Below, one piece after another: positions 40,493-48,068 of a DNA stretch of 64,000 bases. The stretch is from Abditibacteriaceae bacterium (lineage in GTDB: Bacteria; Armatimonadota; Abditibacteriia; Abditibacteriales; Abditibacteriaceae): contig JAFAZH010000005.1 in the NCBI GenBank assembly GCA_019239895.1, positions 186,001 to 250,000 of the forward strand, in the 5' to 3' direction. The position numbers and the translations under genes were made by a program. The notes under the pieces are model-generated. The model had not been told where the DNA came from, did not search any database, and worked only from the letters and a program-made list of their open reading frames with translations. How positions within the stretch are numbered: the stretch's first letter is position 1; each line of letters opens with the position of its first letter.

Positions 40493-42217
40493 CTATTTCC
40501 CCTGATACACCCGCACGTAATCCACATACATGTCAGCTATGCCATTATAGCGTGATAGGTCTACGGGCCAACCTCCGCCCGTCGCCAGGTTGATGAGGAA
40601 AAAGAATGGGTATTTCTTGGAGGTGTCCAAGGTTTTGTGCCGCCCCACCTCGATGTTATCGCAGTAGTAAATGGTATCCGTAGCGGTAATCTTGCAGCCG
40701 TAAGTATGGGGCCTCTCATACCAGGTCGAAGGAATACCAAACTTCTTCATCTCAATCGGATTGTGCATGGCTTTGAACGCGGTGGTTTCGGCGGCCTTGC
40801 CAGCTTCGCCCTGATTCCAGGCGTGTGGCGTCACCATGTACTTGTCATAAGCATTTGGCTCATGCGGGCCTTCGCCGCCGTAGGCTTCTATGATGTCCAA
40901 CTCATCAACTGGTATGGCGTTGTCGTTTTTGCCGTTTTTGCGATCCGTCATGTAATCCGTCAACAACCAGAAGGCGGGCCAGGTGCCGATGGCGTTGGGG
41001 CCAATAAAGCGACACTCAAAATAGCAGGGCAATGACGCCTTCAGTCCACTGGCATCATTCTTTAAGGAAGAAATCAAGCCAGAACTATTCTTGTTGGCAT
41101 CAGCGCGGATACGTAGGTAGGAATCAACCTGTAAGAACGGATTTTTGGGCGAGTCATAGCCGGAGAATGACAGTGAGCTGAAGTCCTGGGAACCGTTGGG
41201 TGGCTTGTGATCGTAGTAAGTCGCCTTGCGGTCGGTGCTGGAAATCGAAAGCGGCCCGTTGAAGTCATCCGCAAAAGCGAGGGTCATGCCCTGGGCTGCT
41301 GGAGGTGGTGTTTTGGGCATTCCTTCCTGCCAGGATACGCCACCCTTATTATAAAATTGCAGGTAGCAGTTATCCTTGCTGGCACCATTCTGCCCGCTAA
41401 TGGTGACAGTGAGCGGGCCATGCGGGTAGGCATTGGCGGGAAAGACGAACGAGCCATTGCCCTGAGCATCCAGAGCTACCGTGGCCACAGTCGAATCGGT
41501 ACCAAAGCCTGCCCCTTGTTTCCAGCATCGCGCCATCAGATTTTTGAAGCCAGGAGCCGCGACCGTAATGCGAGTATCGCCCTTCACGTCTGAGCCATAA
41601 GCAGGCGACACGACGGCCACCTGACGGCCCCCGATGGTCTCGTCGGCGCTCTTTTCCGAATCTACACGCAGAGCATCGAAGTAGAGGTCGCTCTCCACAG
41701 GCAGTTTCGCTTTATCGGCAGGCTGACTTACCATAAAAGCGATGCCGGTAATGGGATAATCCATTTTGCCGTTTTTATCGCCGCCCCACGTCTCATGAGC
41801 CGGGTCAAGGTCAATGACCATTTCTTTCCAGCCCTTGAAATCAATCGTCCCGGCTTTATATTGATGGGTTTCGCCGCTGGCATCATAAACCTGCACCCCA
41901 TAGCCACACTGCGAGTTATCGCCATTCAGCATAAAGCGCAATTTGTGGATAGGGGCTTCGATTTGAACCTTGTTGGGAACTCCCAAATATTGAAATGCGC
42001 CCTCACCCGTGAAGTGATAGTGCAGCTTGAGAGACTGTTTCCCCTCGAACGACTGTGTCGTTACCAGACTGGTAGACGCATTTTCGTTGGGGATATTCAC
42101 TACCCACACCTTGGGCAGCGAGTCGGCCTTTTCAAAATCCTGCACCAGCACGGGAGCCGCCCATAGGGGCATCACCCCACTGGTGAGCAAAGCAGATAAT
42201 AACAGCAGTCGCTTCAT
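40493..42217 (-). CDS. Exported GH16-family endoglucanase-like enzyme with N-terminal beta-sandwich modules
   Basis: A signal peptide (1-20, cleavage at WAA-PV) precedes a CBM-like beta-sandwich (about 22-188), a second Ig-like module (about 198-290) and the GH16 jelly roll (about 312-574). The catalytic signature is E439-L-D441-I-I-E444, the ExDxxE motif without the extra residue of the other GH16 subtype order; Glu439 and Glu444 are nucleophile and acid/base. GH16 enzymes cut beta-1,3/1,4-glucans, galactans or agar/carrageenan backbones; the substrate is open. The next genes on this strand are rhaI and rhaM, so rhamnose-containing polymer use is possible but the gap of 27 bases is all that links them. 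Confidence 0.85.
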   Translation of the reverse strand: MKRLLLLSALLTSGVMPLWAAPVLVQDFEKADSLPKVWVVNIPNENASTSLVTTQSFEGKQSLKLHYHFTGEGAFQYLGVPNKVQIEAPIHKLRFMLNGDNSQCGYGVQVYDASGETHQYKAGTIDFKGWKEMVIDLDPAHETWGGDKNGKMDYPITGIAFMVSQPADKAKLPVESDLYFDALRVDSEKSADETIGGRQVAVVSPAYGSDVKGDTRITVAAPGFKNLMARCWKQGAGFGTDSTVATVALDAQGNGSFVFPANAYPHGPLTVTISGQNGASKDNCYLQFYNKGGVSWQEGMPKTPPPAAQGMTLAFADDFNGPLSISSTDRKATYYDHKPPNGSQDFSSLSFSGYDSPKNPFLQVDSYLRIRADANKNSSGLISSLKNDASGLKASLPCYFECRFIGPNAIGTWPAFWLLTDYMTDRKNGKNDNAIPVDELDIIEAYGGEGPHEPNAYDKYMVTPHAWNQGEAGKAAETTAFKAMHNPIEMKKFGIPSTWYERPHTYGCKITATDTIYYCDNIEVGRHKTLDTSKKYPFFFLINLATGGGWPVDLSRYNGIADMYVDYVRVYQGK

Positions 42218-42244
42218 TTCGTGGTTATCCTTATTATACCGACA

Positions 42245-43438
42245 TCAAGCGTAAGAACTGGCCGCAACCTCGCCGCGCTCCTGGCGGGCGGCTTCGCGCT
42301 CCTGGGCGACACGCGCTTCGTAGCCACTGGCGCGATAGGCTTGCATGGGGTCAGCATCCAGACCATGACGCTCGCGCCACTCGCGTAGAAGGGGCTTAAC
42401 ATCGGTATAAAACGCTTCGCGCAGGCATTCTTCGGCATCTACAATATCCATGCGCGTCTGGGCGTCTTGTAGTTTCTTGCGATCTACCAGGCACGCTTTG
42501 GCGTAAAGTTCCTGAGCGGTGAGGGCGGTTTGAATCATCGCCTCGATTTTTGGTTTCAGGTTGTGCGATTGATCCACCATATACGCAATTTGTGATACAT
42601 CGCGCCCATGCAACTCGGCGGCGTTACGAATCTCGTGAAAGATGCGGAACACGGCATATGGATCAATGCTGCCCATCGTCAGGTCGTCATCGGCATACTT
42701 GCGGTCATTAAAGTGGAAGCCACCCAGCATATCCTCGTCTAATAACCAGGCCACAATTTGCTCAATATTGCAGCCTTGCAGGTGATGGCCCGTATCCACC
42801 AGCACTTTGGCATTGGGGCCAGCCTTTTTTGCATAGAGATAAGCCATGCCCCAGTCGGCAATGTCTGTCTCATAAAAAGCTGGCTCAAAGGGCTTATATT
42901 CCACCAACATGGTCATGCCGGGGGGCAGGGCATCGTGCCATTTCTTCAAAGCCTCTTCCATGCGCCGCTTGCGTGTTACAATGTCATCCTGGCCGGGGTA
43001 GTTGGTACCATCGGCGAACCAGAAGGACAAAACCTGAGAGTTCACAGCGCGTGCAATCTCAATGCAATCTTCCACATGAGCGTCCGCCTCGCGCCGTGCC
43101 TCAGGATTCGGGCTGCAAGCGGAGCCAAATTTATAAGCCTGATCCTGAAATAAGTTCGGGTTAATGCTGCCGATACGGACACTATGCTCTTCGGCCAGGC
43201 GCACCACTTCGTCCGGGTTAGTATCGGCTTTGAAATCCCACAACACATGCGTCGCCACGAGCGGGCAACAGCCAGTGTAACGGTTTACAATCCCCGCATC
43301 GGCCAACTTTTCTTCAATTGTTGAAGCGGCGGCAGCCTGAAAAAATTTACCGAAGCGTGTGCCCGTATCGGCATAGCCCCAGGAAGGTGTCTCAATTTGG
43401 AATTCGTCCAGTAAGGTAAAAAGTGCTTCGCGTTCCAC
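42245..43438 (-). CDS. rhaI: L-rhamnose isomerase, RhaI (xylose-isomerase-like) type
   Basis: A TIM-barrel isomerase of about 397 residues: FQIETPSWGYADTGTRF, CCPLVATHVLWDF, SINPNLFQDQAYKFGS, MLVEYKPFEPAFY, VLVDTGHHLQGCNIEQI and GGFHFNDRKYADDDL are the characteristic blocks with the metal-binding Glu, Asp and His residues. It converts L-rhamnose into L-rhamnulose. GTG at 43438 is preferred: GGAG lies nine bases upstream and the protein starts MEREALF. The frame stays open to 43525, but that stretch contains a GC-rich hairpin and reads MCRPRRR, unlike relatives. The mutarotase gene is directly upstream. Confidence 0.9.
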   Translation of the reverse strand: MEREALFTLLDEFQIETPSWGYADTGTRFGKFFQAAAASTIEEKLADAGIVNRYTGCCPLVATHVLWDFKADTNPDEVVRLAEEHSVRIGSINPNLFQDQAYKFGSACSPNPEARREADAHVEDCIEIARAVNSQVLSFWFADGTNYPGQDDIVTRKRRMEEALKKWHDALPPGMTMLVEYKPFEPAFYETDIADWGMAYLYAKKAGPNAKVLVDTGHHLQGCNIEQIVAWLLDEDMLGGFHFNDRKYADDDLTMGSIDPYAVFRIFHEIRNAAELHGRDVSQIAYMVDQSHNLKPKIEAMIQTALTAQELYAKACLVDRKKLQDAQTRMDIVDAEECLREAFYTDVKPLLREWRERHGLDADPMQAYRASGYEARVAQEREAARQERGEVAASSYA

Positions 43439-43500
43439 TGTTATTTTCTCCGTTAAAATAAGCCCGGCGAATAAATTCACGGCTCCAGGCGTACCGCCGA

Positions 43501-43520
43501 CCGTCCGCCTGCGCGGACGG
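43501..43520. repeat. Hairpin between rhaM and rhaI
   Basis: CCGTCCGC (43501-43508), loop CTGC, GCGGACGG (43513-43520): a perfect 8-bp, all-GC-rich stem 25 bases past the rhaM stop. It could protect or partly end the rhaM message before rhaI. Confidence 0.55.
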
Positions 43521-43544
43521 CACACTCATAAAACTGTTTCCAAG

Positions 43545-43862
43545 TCATTTTTCAATATGAAAAACATTTTGCAGTTCCACCGACTGAGGACTGTTATCGG
43601 GATTGGTCGCCATGATGTCCTTCATGTAGGCCCACCACCGCTGGCATACTTCGGTCTGGGCCACTTGATTCCACCGCTCCTCATCCTCAATTTCGGCGTA
43701 GGCGAATAACTGATGCGTGGCACGATCCAGGAAAATTGAATAGCTCTGCACGCCGTGTTCTTTCAGGGTGGCTTCGAGGTCGGGCCAAATAGGGTTGTGC
43801 CGCCGCTCGTATTCGACTTCTTGTCCCTCATTCAAGGTCATCACAAATGCTTTGCGAATCAT
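43545..43862 (-). CDS. rhaM: L-rhamnose mutarotase RhaM
   Basis: A small dimeric ferredoxin-like protein. From ATG 43862 it has 105 residues, the normal length (about 104). Landmarks are [21 protein letters not shown] in the first helix region with the active His of [26 protein letters not shown] and the C-terminal WWAYMKDIM plus ELQNVFHIE. It interconverts alpha and beta L-rhamnopyranose for the isomerase coded next. AGGAGG lies 13 bases before the ATG, rather far. The upstream in-frame start at 43913 would add 17 residues not found in relatives. Confidence 0.92.
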   Translation of the reverse strand: MIRKAFVMTLNEGQEVEYERRHNPIWPDLEATLKEHGVQSYSIFLDRATHQLFAYAEIEDEERWNQVAQTEVCQRWWAYMKDIMATNPDNSPQSVELQNVFHIEK

Positions 43863-44026
43863 TGTAGGTGATTGTCCTCCTGCTAATATAGGGCTTAGGA
43901 ATTTTATAGCCATAGTTTAAGTGATGAAGCAGAGCATTGCTGTCAACGTAATTCTTAACAAGACAAAGCAGAGTGACAATAAATTATACTTAATCCAAAC
44001 CGAAACCCTCCAAAGGAAAATCAAGC

Positions 44027-44884
44027 ATGAAATTACGTTCACTCCTATTGACCGGATTAACGCTGGCAACGCTGGCCCTGCCGACTTTAGCTGACGAGCC
44101 AGTCGTCAAACGCGACGACTCAGCCTCCGAAAAATTAGGTATGAAGCTCTCGCTCCAATGCTACACCTACCGTGCTCTCACCTTTTTCGAGACCGTAGAT
44201 AAAGCCGCAAAGATGGGCATCAAATACCTCGAAAGCTACCCCGGACAGAAACTCAAGCCCGGCGCCGATGAGACTGTCACCCGCAACATGAGCGATGCCG
44301 AGTGCGACGAAATCAAGCAGAAGTTAAAGGATGCGGGCGGCTTAAGGTTAATCGCTTATGGGGTGGATAGCATTCCCACCGATGAGGCAGGGGCACGCAA
44401 GGACTTTGACTGGGCCAAGAAGATGGGTATTGAGGTGCTGGTGACTGAGACCACGCCCAATGATGTTCTCGATAAGCTCACCCAGGAATATAACATTCGC
44501 ATGGCGTTGCACAACCATCCTCAAAGCTGGCCACCCGATGATGTGTTAAAGGCGGTGCAGGGTCATAACAAACTTATTGGCTCTTGCTCTGACACCGGCC
44601 ACTGGATGCGCCGTAACTTAGTTCCCGTCGAGCAATTCAAGAAGTTAGAAGGCCGCGTGGAGCACTCGCACTTTAAGGATTTGAACCAGTTTGGCGACGG
44701 TCACGACGTGCCGTGGGGCACCGGCGCAGGCAACCCACGCGCCATGTTAGAAGAGCTAAAGCGCCAGGGCTACAAAGGTTATCTTTCGATTGAATACGAA
44801 ACGGGCAGTGTGCAAGATTTAGATAACAACCTGCCCAAGTGCATCGCATTCTTCGACAGCACAATGGCGGATTTAGCGAAGTAA
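44027..44884 (+). CDS. Exported sugar phosphate isomerase/epimerase-like TIM barrel (paralogue 1)
   Basis: A signal peptide (1-22, LPTLADEP) precedes a xylose-isomerase-like barrel: KLSLQCYTYRALTFFETV, the metal-site blocks MALHNHPQSWP, SCSDTGHWMRR, EHSHFKDLN with GHDVPWGTG, and LSIEYETG. Members isomerise or epimerise sugars or cyclitols with a divalent metal; an exported form is common in polysaccharide-degrading bacteria. AAAGGA precedes ATG at 44027 by about nine bases. The next gene is a clear paralogue in the same direction; a palindromic repeat separates them. It diverges from rhaM by 164 bases. Confidence 0.8.
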   Translation: MKLRSLLLTGLTLATLALPTLADEPVVKRDDSASEKLGMKLSLQCYTYRALTFFETVDKAAKMGIKYLESYPGQKLKPGADETVTRNMSDAECDEIKQKLKDAGGLRLIAYGVDSIPTDEAGARKDFDWAKKMGIEVLVTETTPNDVLDKLTQEYNIRMALHNHPQSWPPDDVLKAVQGHNKLIGSCSDTGHWMRRNLVPVEQFKKLEGRVEHSHFKDLNQFGDGHDVPWGTGAGNPRAMLEELKRQGYKGYLSIEYETGSVQDLDNNLPKCIAFFDSTMADLAK

Positions 44885-44890
44885 GACAAA

Positions 44891-45048
44891 CTGCATTAGA
44901 GCCGGGGCTATAAAAGCCCCGGCAGGAGGGCCTGCGGCCAAGCGTCCTCTGGACGCCAGAGGATAAAAGTTTGAATGCGTGTGCCGTCCAAAGGACGGTC
45001 GGCTTTAGCCTTCCTGCCGGGGCTTTTATCGCCCCGGCTCTAATGCAG
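44891..45048. repeat. 38-bp inverted repeat between tandem paralogues
   Basis: Arms 44891-44928 and 45011-45048 match as reverse complements at 36 of 38 bases. Each arm contains an inner palindrome (GCCGGGGCT..AGCCCCGGC). The centre has smaller stems (GTCCTCTGGAC region; CCGTCCAAAGGACGG at 44983-44997). Nothing in it codes. Confidence 0.8.
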
Positions 45049-45091
45049 CTTGGCGTGAGTAATTGAAGTCACGGTATTATTAGGAGGCTCA

Positions 45092-45961
45092 ATGAAACGA
45101 TTGTTGTGGTTAATCGCCGTCATTTTATTAGCGCCGGGGCTGACAACGCAGGGCCAGGCGCAAGAGCAAACGCCTGCCGAAAAGCTGGGCTGGCAATTGG
45201 GCGTCCACGCCTATACATTTCGCAAGTTCTCTATCTTTGACGCCATTGATAAGACGGCGGGGCTGGGACTTAAGTATATGAGTCTTTCTGGCTCTATTAG
45301 CTTAGACGGTAAAACCTCGATGCCAACCATGAATCTTTCGGATCAGGATTTAGCAGCAATTCACAAAAAGTTGGATGCGGCTGGCATCAAACTTCTCAAC
45401 ATAGGAGTAGTGCAATTGTCCCCGGACGAAGCCAAGAGTCGCAAAGTTTTTGAGTTCGCTAAGAAGTTGGGGGTAGATACCTTAGTCTCCGAGCCAGAGC
45501 CAGCGGCACTGGATACGGTGGAAAAGTTGTGCAAGGAATATAACATCAAGGTCGCTATCCATGACCATCCGAAACCCTCGCACTACTGGAACCCCGACAC
45601 CGTCTTAGAGGCCGTCAAAGGCCGCACGCCGCTGATGGGTGCGTGCGCTGATACGGGTCACTGGCAGCGTTCAGGACTCGACCCTGTGGAATGCGTCAAG
45701 AAATTAGAGGGCCGTATCATCTGCTTCCACTTCAAAGATTTAACCGAGCGCAGCCCCAAGGGTCATGATGTGCCGTGGGGCACTGGCCAGGGGGATGTCA
45801 AAGGGGTATTAGCCGAGATGAAACGGCAGAATTTCCACGGTGCTTTTTTAGTGGAATATGAATGGAACTGGGACAATTCCGTTCCCGAAATCGCCGAGTG
45901 CGTGAAGAACTTCAACGCCATGTGCGCCGACCTTGTGGCTACGCCCAGCCCTGCTAAATAA
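45092..45961 (+). CDS. Exported sugar phosphate isomerase/epimerase-like TIM barrel (paralogue 2)
   Basis: A signal peptide (about 1-24, GQAQE) precedes the same barrel as in the neighbour at 44027: LGVHAYTFRKFSIFDAI, VAIHDHPKPSHYWNP, GACADTGHWQRSGLDP, ICFHFKDLTE, GHDVPWGTGQGD and FLVEYEWNWDN line up block by block. Differences lie in the substrate-side loops, so the two may act on different isomers. AGGAGG lies four bases before ATG at 45092. A terminator hairpin follows the stop. Confidence 0.82.
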   Translation: MKRLLWLIAVILLAPGLTTQGQAQEQTPAEKLGWQLGVHAYTFRKFSIFDAIDKTAGLGLKYMSLSGSISLDGKTSMPTMNLSDQDLAAIHKKLDAAGIKLLNIGVVQLSPDEAKSRKVFEFAKKLGVDTLVSEPEPAALDTVEKLCKEYNIKVAIHDHPKPSHYWNPDTVLEAVKGRTPLMGACADTGHWQRSGLDPVECVKKLEGRIICFHFKDLTERSPKGHDVPWGTGQGDVKGVLAEMKRQNFHGAFLVEYEWNWDNSVPEIAECVKNFNAMCADLVATPSPAK

Positions 45962-45966
45962 AGAAT

Positions 45967-45987
45967 CCCCGTCGCGAGCGGACGGGG
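45967..45987 (+). terminator. Terminator hairpin after isomerase paralogue 2
   Basis: CCCCGTC (45967-45973), 7-base loop, GACGGGG (45981-45987), then TATTTC. It begins six bases after the stop codon. Confidence 0.65.
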
Positions 45988-46064
45988 TATTTCAATGAGA
46001 GTGTAACGCCTTTGTCAAGGGCGCAGCTCAAGGGTAGCTCAAGAGCACTGCGTGCTCCCCGTGG

Positions 46065-46078
46065 CGCAGCAAGCTGCG
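46065..46078. repeat. CGCAGC-AA-GCTGCG palindrome
   Basis: A 6-bp perfect palindrome in the GGCGCAGCAAGCTGCGGGG context; a partial copy (GCGCAGCAAGCT) is at 26995-27006. It lies in the convergent gap 45962-46160, which otherwise contains only the two terminator-type hairpins. Confidence 0.4.
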
Positions 46079-46122
46079 GGGTATTGACCCTTAACCGAAT
46101 AAAGAAGCGACACCGAGAGTGC

Positions 46123-46154
46123 AACAGCCGCAGGGCGTTTACCCTGCGGCTGTT
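46123..46154 (-). terminator. 13-bp terminator hairpin after the double hydrolase gene
   Basis: AACAGCCGCAGGG (46123-46135), 6-base loop, CCCTGCGGCTGTT (46142-46154), perfect, six bases beyond the stop codon of the reverse gene at 46161. It also faces the converging forward gene, so it may act both ways. Confidence 0.7.
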
Positions 46155-46160
46155 AATTTA

Positions 46161-48035
46161 TCAAGAACCTTTGCCATTCAGATGAGTGCAGAGGCGCGAG
46201 ATCAGGTCTCGTCTTTTTTGGTGTTGCGTGAAAGTGTGATCGGCATCTGTTATAAATTGCACCTTGATCTTTTTTTCTTTGATGCCCCGTTGCGCTACAC
46301 CCCTGGCCCCTGCCAGCAGAATATCATAACCAGGATCAGTGGAGGCAATAAACAAGCTGAGGGGACGCTGTAGCTGAAAGTATCGCTTGAGATCAGAGGA
46401 TAACTTGGTGCTGCTTTGTTTACGAATACGCTCGATGAATGCATCACGGCGCGACTTTATCATGACCTTAACCTGCGCCAACCCGACTCCGGTGAGATAA
46501 ACCACGTTCACTTGTCCCTTGAGCAACTTCTTCCAACTCTTGATGCTGCGGGCCGACTGCTTGTAATAAGCAACATCCTGGAAGTGCTGCGTAGAGGGGG
46601 TCGTCTCCAAAGACATGCCCTCTTCCCACTGAAAGGTCAACGGATTGATGAGAATGGATTCCACAATGTTGTGATCTGCCAGTTCAATCCCGGCATGAAA
46701 GGCTGTATGAGCGCCAGAACACAGCCCCATCACTACAAATTGCTGACAACTAAAATGCTCTGTCAGATAGCGTAAAGCTTCATCCGCATCCCTAACGGCA
46801 GTGGCCGGATAGGGATGGTTTTCGTTGGCGCTATCCGCAATAATGCTATCTCCAACCCCTGCTATGTCCATACGGAAACAAGGATAGCCATTAGCCGCTA
46901 ATGTCCTGGCTAAAGCGACATACAAGCGATTGGGGCCAACATGATGTACTGACCCAGCGTTAAGCATTACAATGGAAGGTTTGTCAGTAGTTGGTTGATG
47001 CAGGTAAGTTAATATCCCGAACAACTTGCCGCCACTGCCAAAGTCACAGGGTTGCTCCGTTAGCTCTACCGTACCATGACCTTCAACGCCTTCTGGTTTA
47101 TAAGAAAAGCGGAGGCAAGATGTTTTCTCAATTTCTTGTGGCTGGCGGCTGCCATTCAACGCAGGAGCGGTAAACCGCGTCTCTTCGTTTAGCTTACTCT
47201 TTAGCCAACCTGTAATCTTATCAATCGCAATGTCAGGGACACTTGTAAATTGAGGCTCGGCCATCATTTCGGCATAACCTGGCACAGTCAGATAAGTGGT
47301 GGCAATATTATCTTCTTGCAGCTTGGTGGCAAACGCTGCATCTTCCGCTAAATCATCGCGCTCAATAATCAGAGCTTGCTGTACCTGGAGTTTGAGCTTA
47401 AGCAGGTTCACCTTTTTCAATTGCTCTGCGGTTTCTGTTGACATCACAAATCCGGCGCTCTCAATTACGCCATCCGCTGCCGGTTTAGGTTGTTCGCCAC
47501 CACTGTCGGATAGCAGAGCAAGAGCCTGCATTTCTCTCACATAGTGACGGCCATTGACACAGGGATGCCACAGCACGAGATACGGCACTTCCACCTCACT
47601 GGCCGCCAACGCGGCCAGGGTTGCACCCATGCGTAAACCAATTAAACAGACTTGTGAGCAGCCGCTTAGCGTTTTGGCTTCAGTGATGGCGGCCTTGATA
47701 TTTTGCACCCAGCAATTCAAGCGATCTGGGTCTAAATCGTCGCCGGGAGAATCACCTGTTCCGTGGTAATCGAAGCGGAAGGTGGGAAAACCGTTAGTCG
47801 CTAATTCATCCGCTAAATGGCGAAGGGAACGATGGCTATGGATATATTCATAACCCAGTGGATTGCATAGCACCACCGCGCAATCCTGGGCCGGAGCGGT
47901 GTGTGAAGTGTGATACCAACCGAACAGGGACGTATTTCCATCGCGCAAATAAAGCGACTGGCGGCTGATGTCGGCACTGGTTGTAGGAAGAACACCGGAG
48001 TCTTGCTCTACCCTGCTTGTTTGACACGTCCTCAT
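46161..48035 (-). CDS. Fused double alpha/beta hydrolase (exosortase-associated hydrolase-like halves)
   Basis: 624 residues hold two alpha/beta-hydrolase folds. Half one (about 28-285) has FRFDYHGTGDS and the nucleophile elbow GLRMG (133-137) with Arg135 in place of serine, so it is probably inactive. Half two (about 325-620) has MDIAGVGDS and GLCSG (437-441) with Cys439 as the nucleophile candidate, Asp566 and His599 completing a triad. The pair of elbows (GLRxG and GLCxG) resembles the two separate hydrolases that accompany exosortase-A exopolysaccharide loci, here fused; no exosortase is in the window. It is the last gene of the carrier-protein operon, 33 bases after the GH2 gene, and could act as a thioesterase or acyltransferase. 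Confidence 0.75.
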   Translation of the reverse strand: MRTCQTSRVEQDSGVLPTTSADISRQSLYLRDGNTSLFGWYHTSHTAPAQDCAVVLCNPLGYEYIHSHRSLRHLADELATNGFPTFRFDYHGTGDSPGDDLDPDRLNCWVQNIKAAITEAKTLSGCSQVCLIGLRMGATLAALAASEVEVPYLVLWHPCVNGRHYVREMQALALLSDSGGEQPKPAADGVIESAGFVMSTETAEQLKKVNLLKLKLQVQQALIIERDDLAEDAAFATKLQEDNIATTYLTVPGYAEMMAEPQFTSVPDIAIDKITGWLKSKLNEETRFTAPALNGSRQPQEIEKTSCLRFSYKPEGVEGHGTVELTEQPCDFGSGGKLFGILTYLHQPTTDKPSIVMLNAGSVHHVGPNRLYVALARTLAANGYPCFRMDIAGVGDSIIADSANENHPYPATAVRDADEALRYLTEHFSCQQFVVMGLCSGAHTAFHAGIELADHNIVESILINPLTFQWEEGMSLETTPSTQHFQDVAYYKQSARSIKSWKKLLKGQVNVVYLTGVGLAQVKVMIKSRRDAFIERIRKQSSTKLSSDLKRYFQLQRPLSLFIASTDPGYDILLAGARGVAQRGIKEKKIKVQFITDADHTFTQHQKRRDLISRLCTHLNGKGS

Positions 48036-48068
48036 ATCCAGCTTAACGTTATTTCGAGATTGATGTCA

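Noticed and set aside
43439..43525. N-terminal extension of rhaI to 43525
   Set aside because: The stretch includes a GC-rich hairpin, has no binding site and its residues are unlike other RhaI proteins; GTG 43438 has GGAG upstream.
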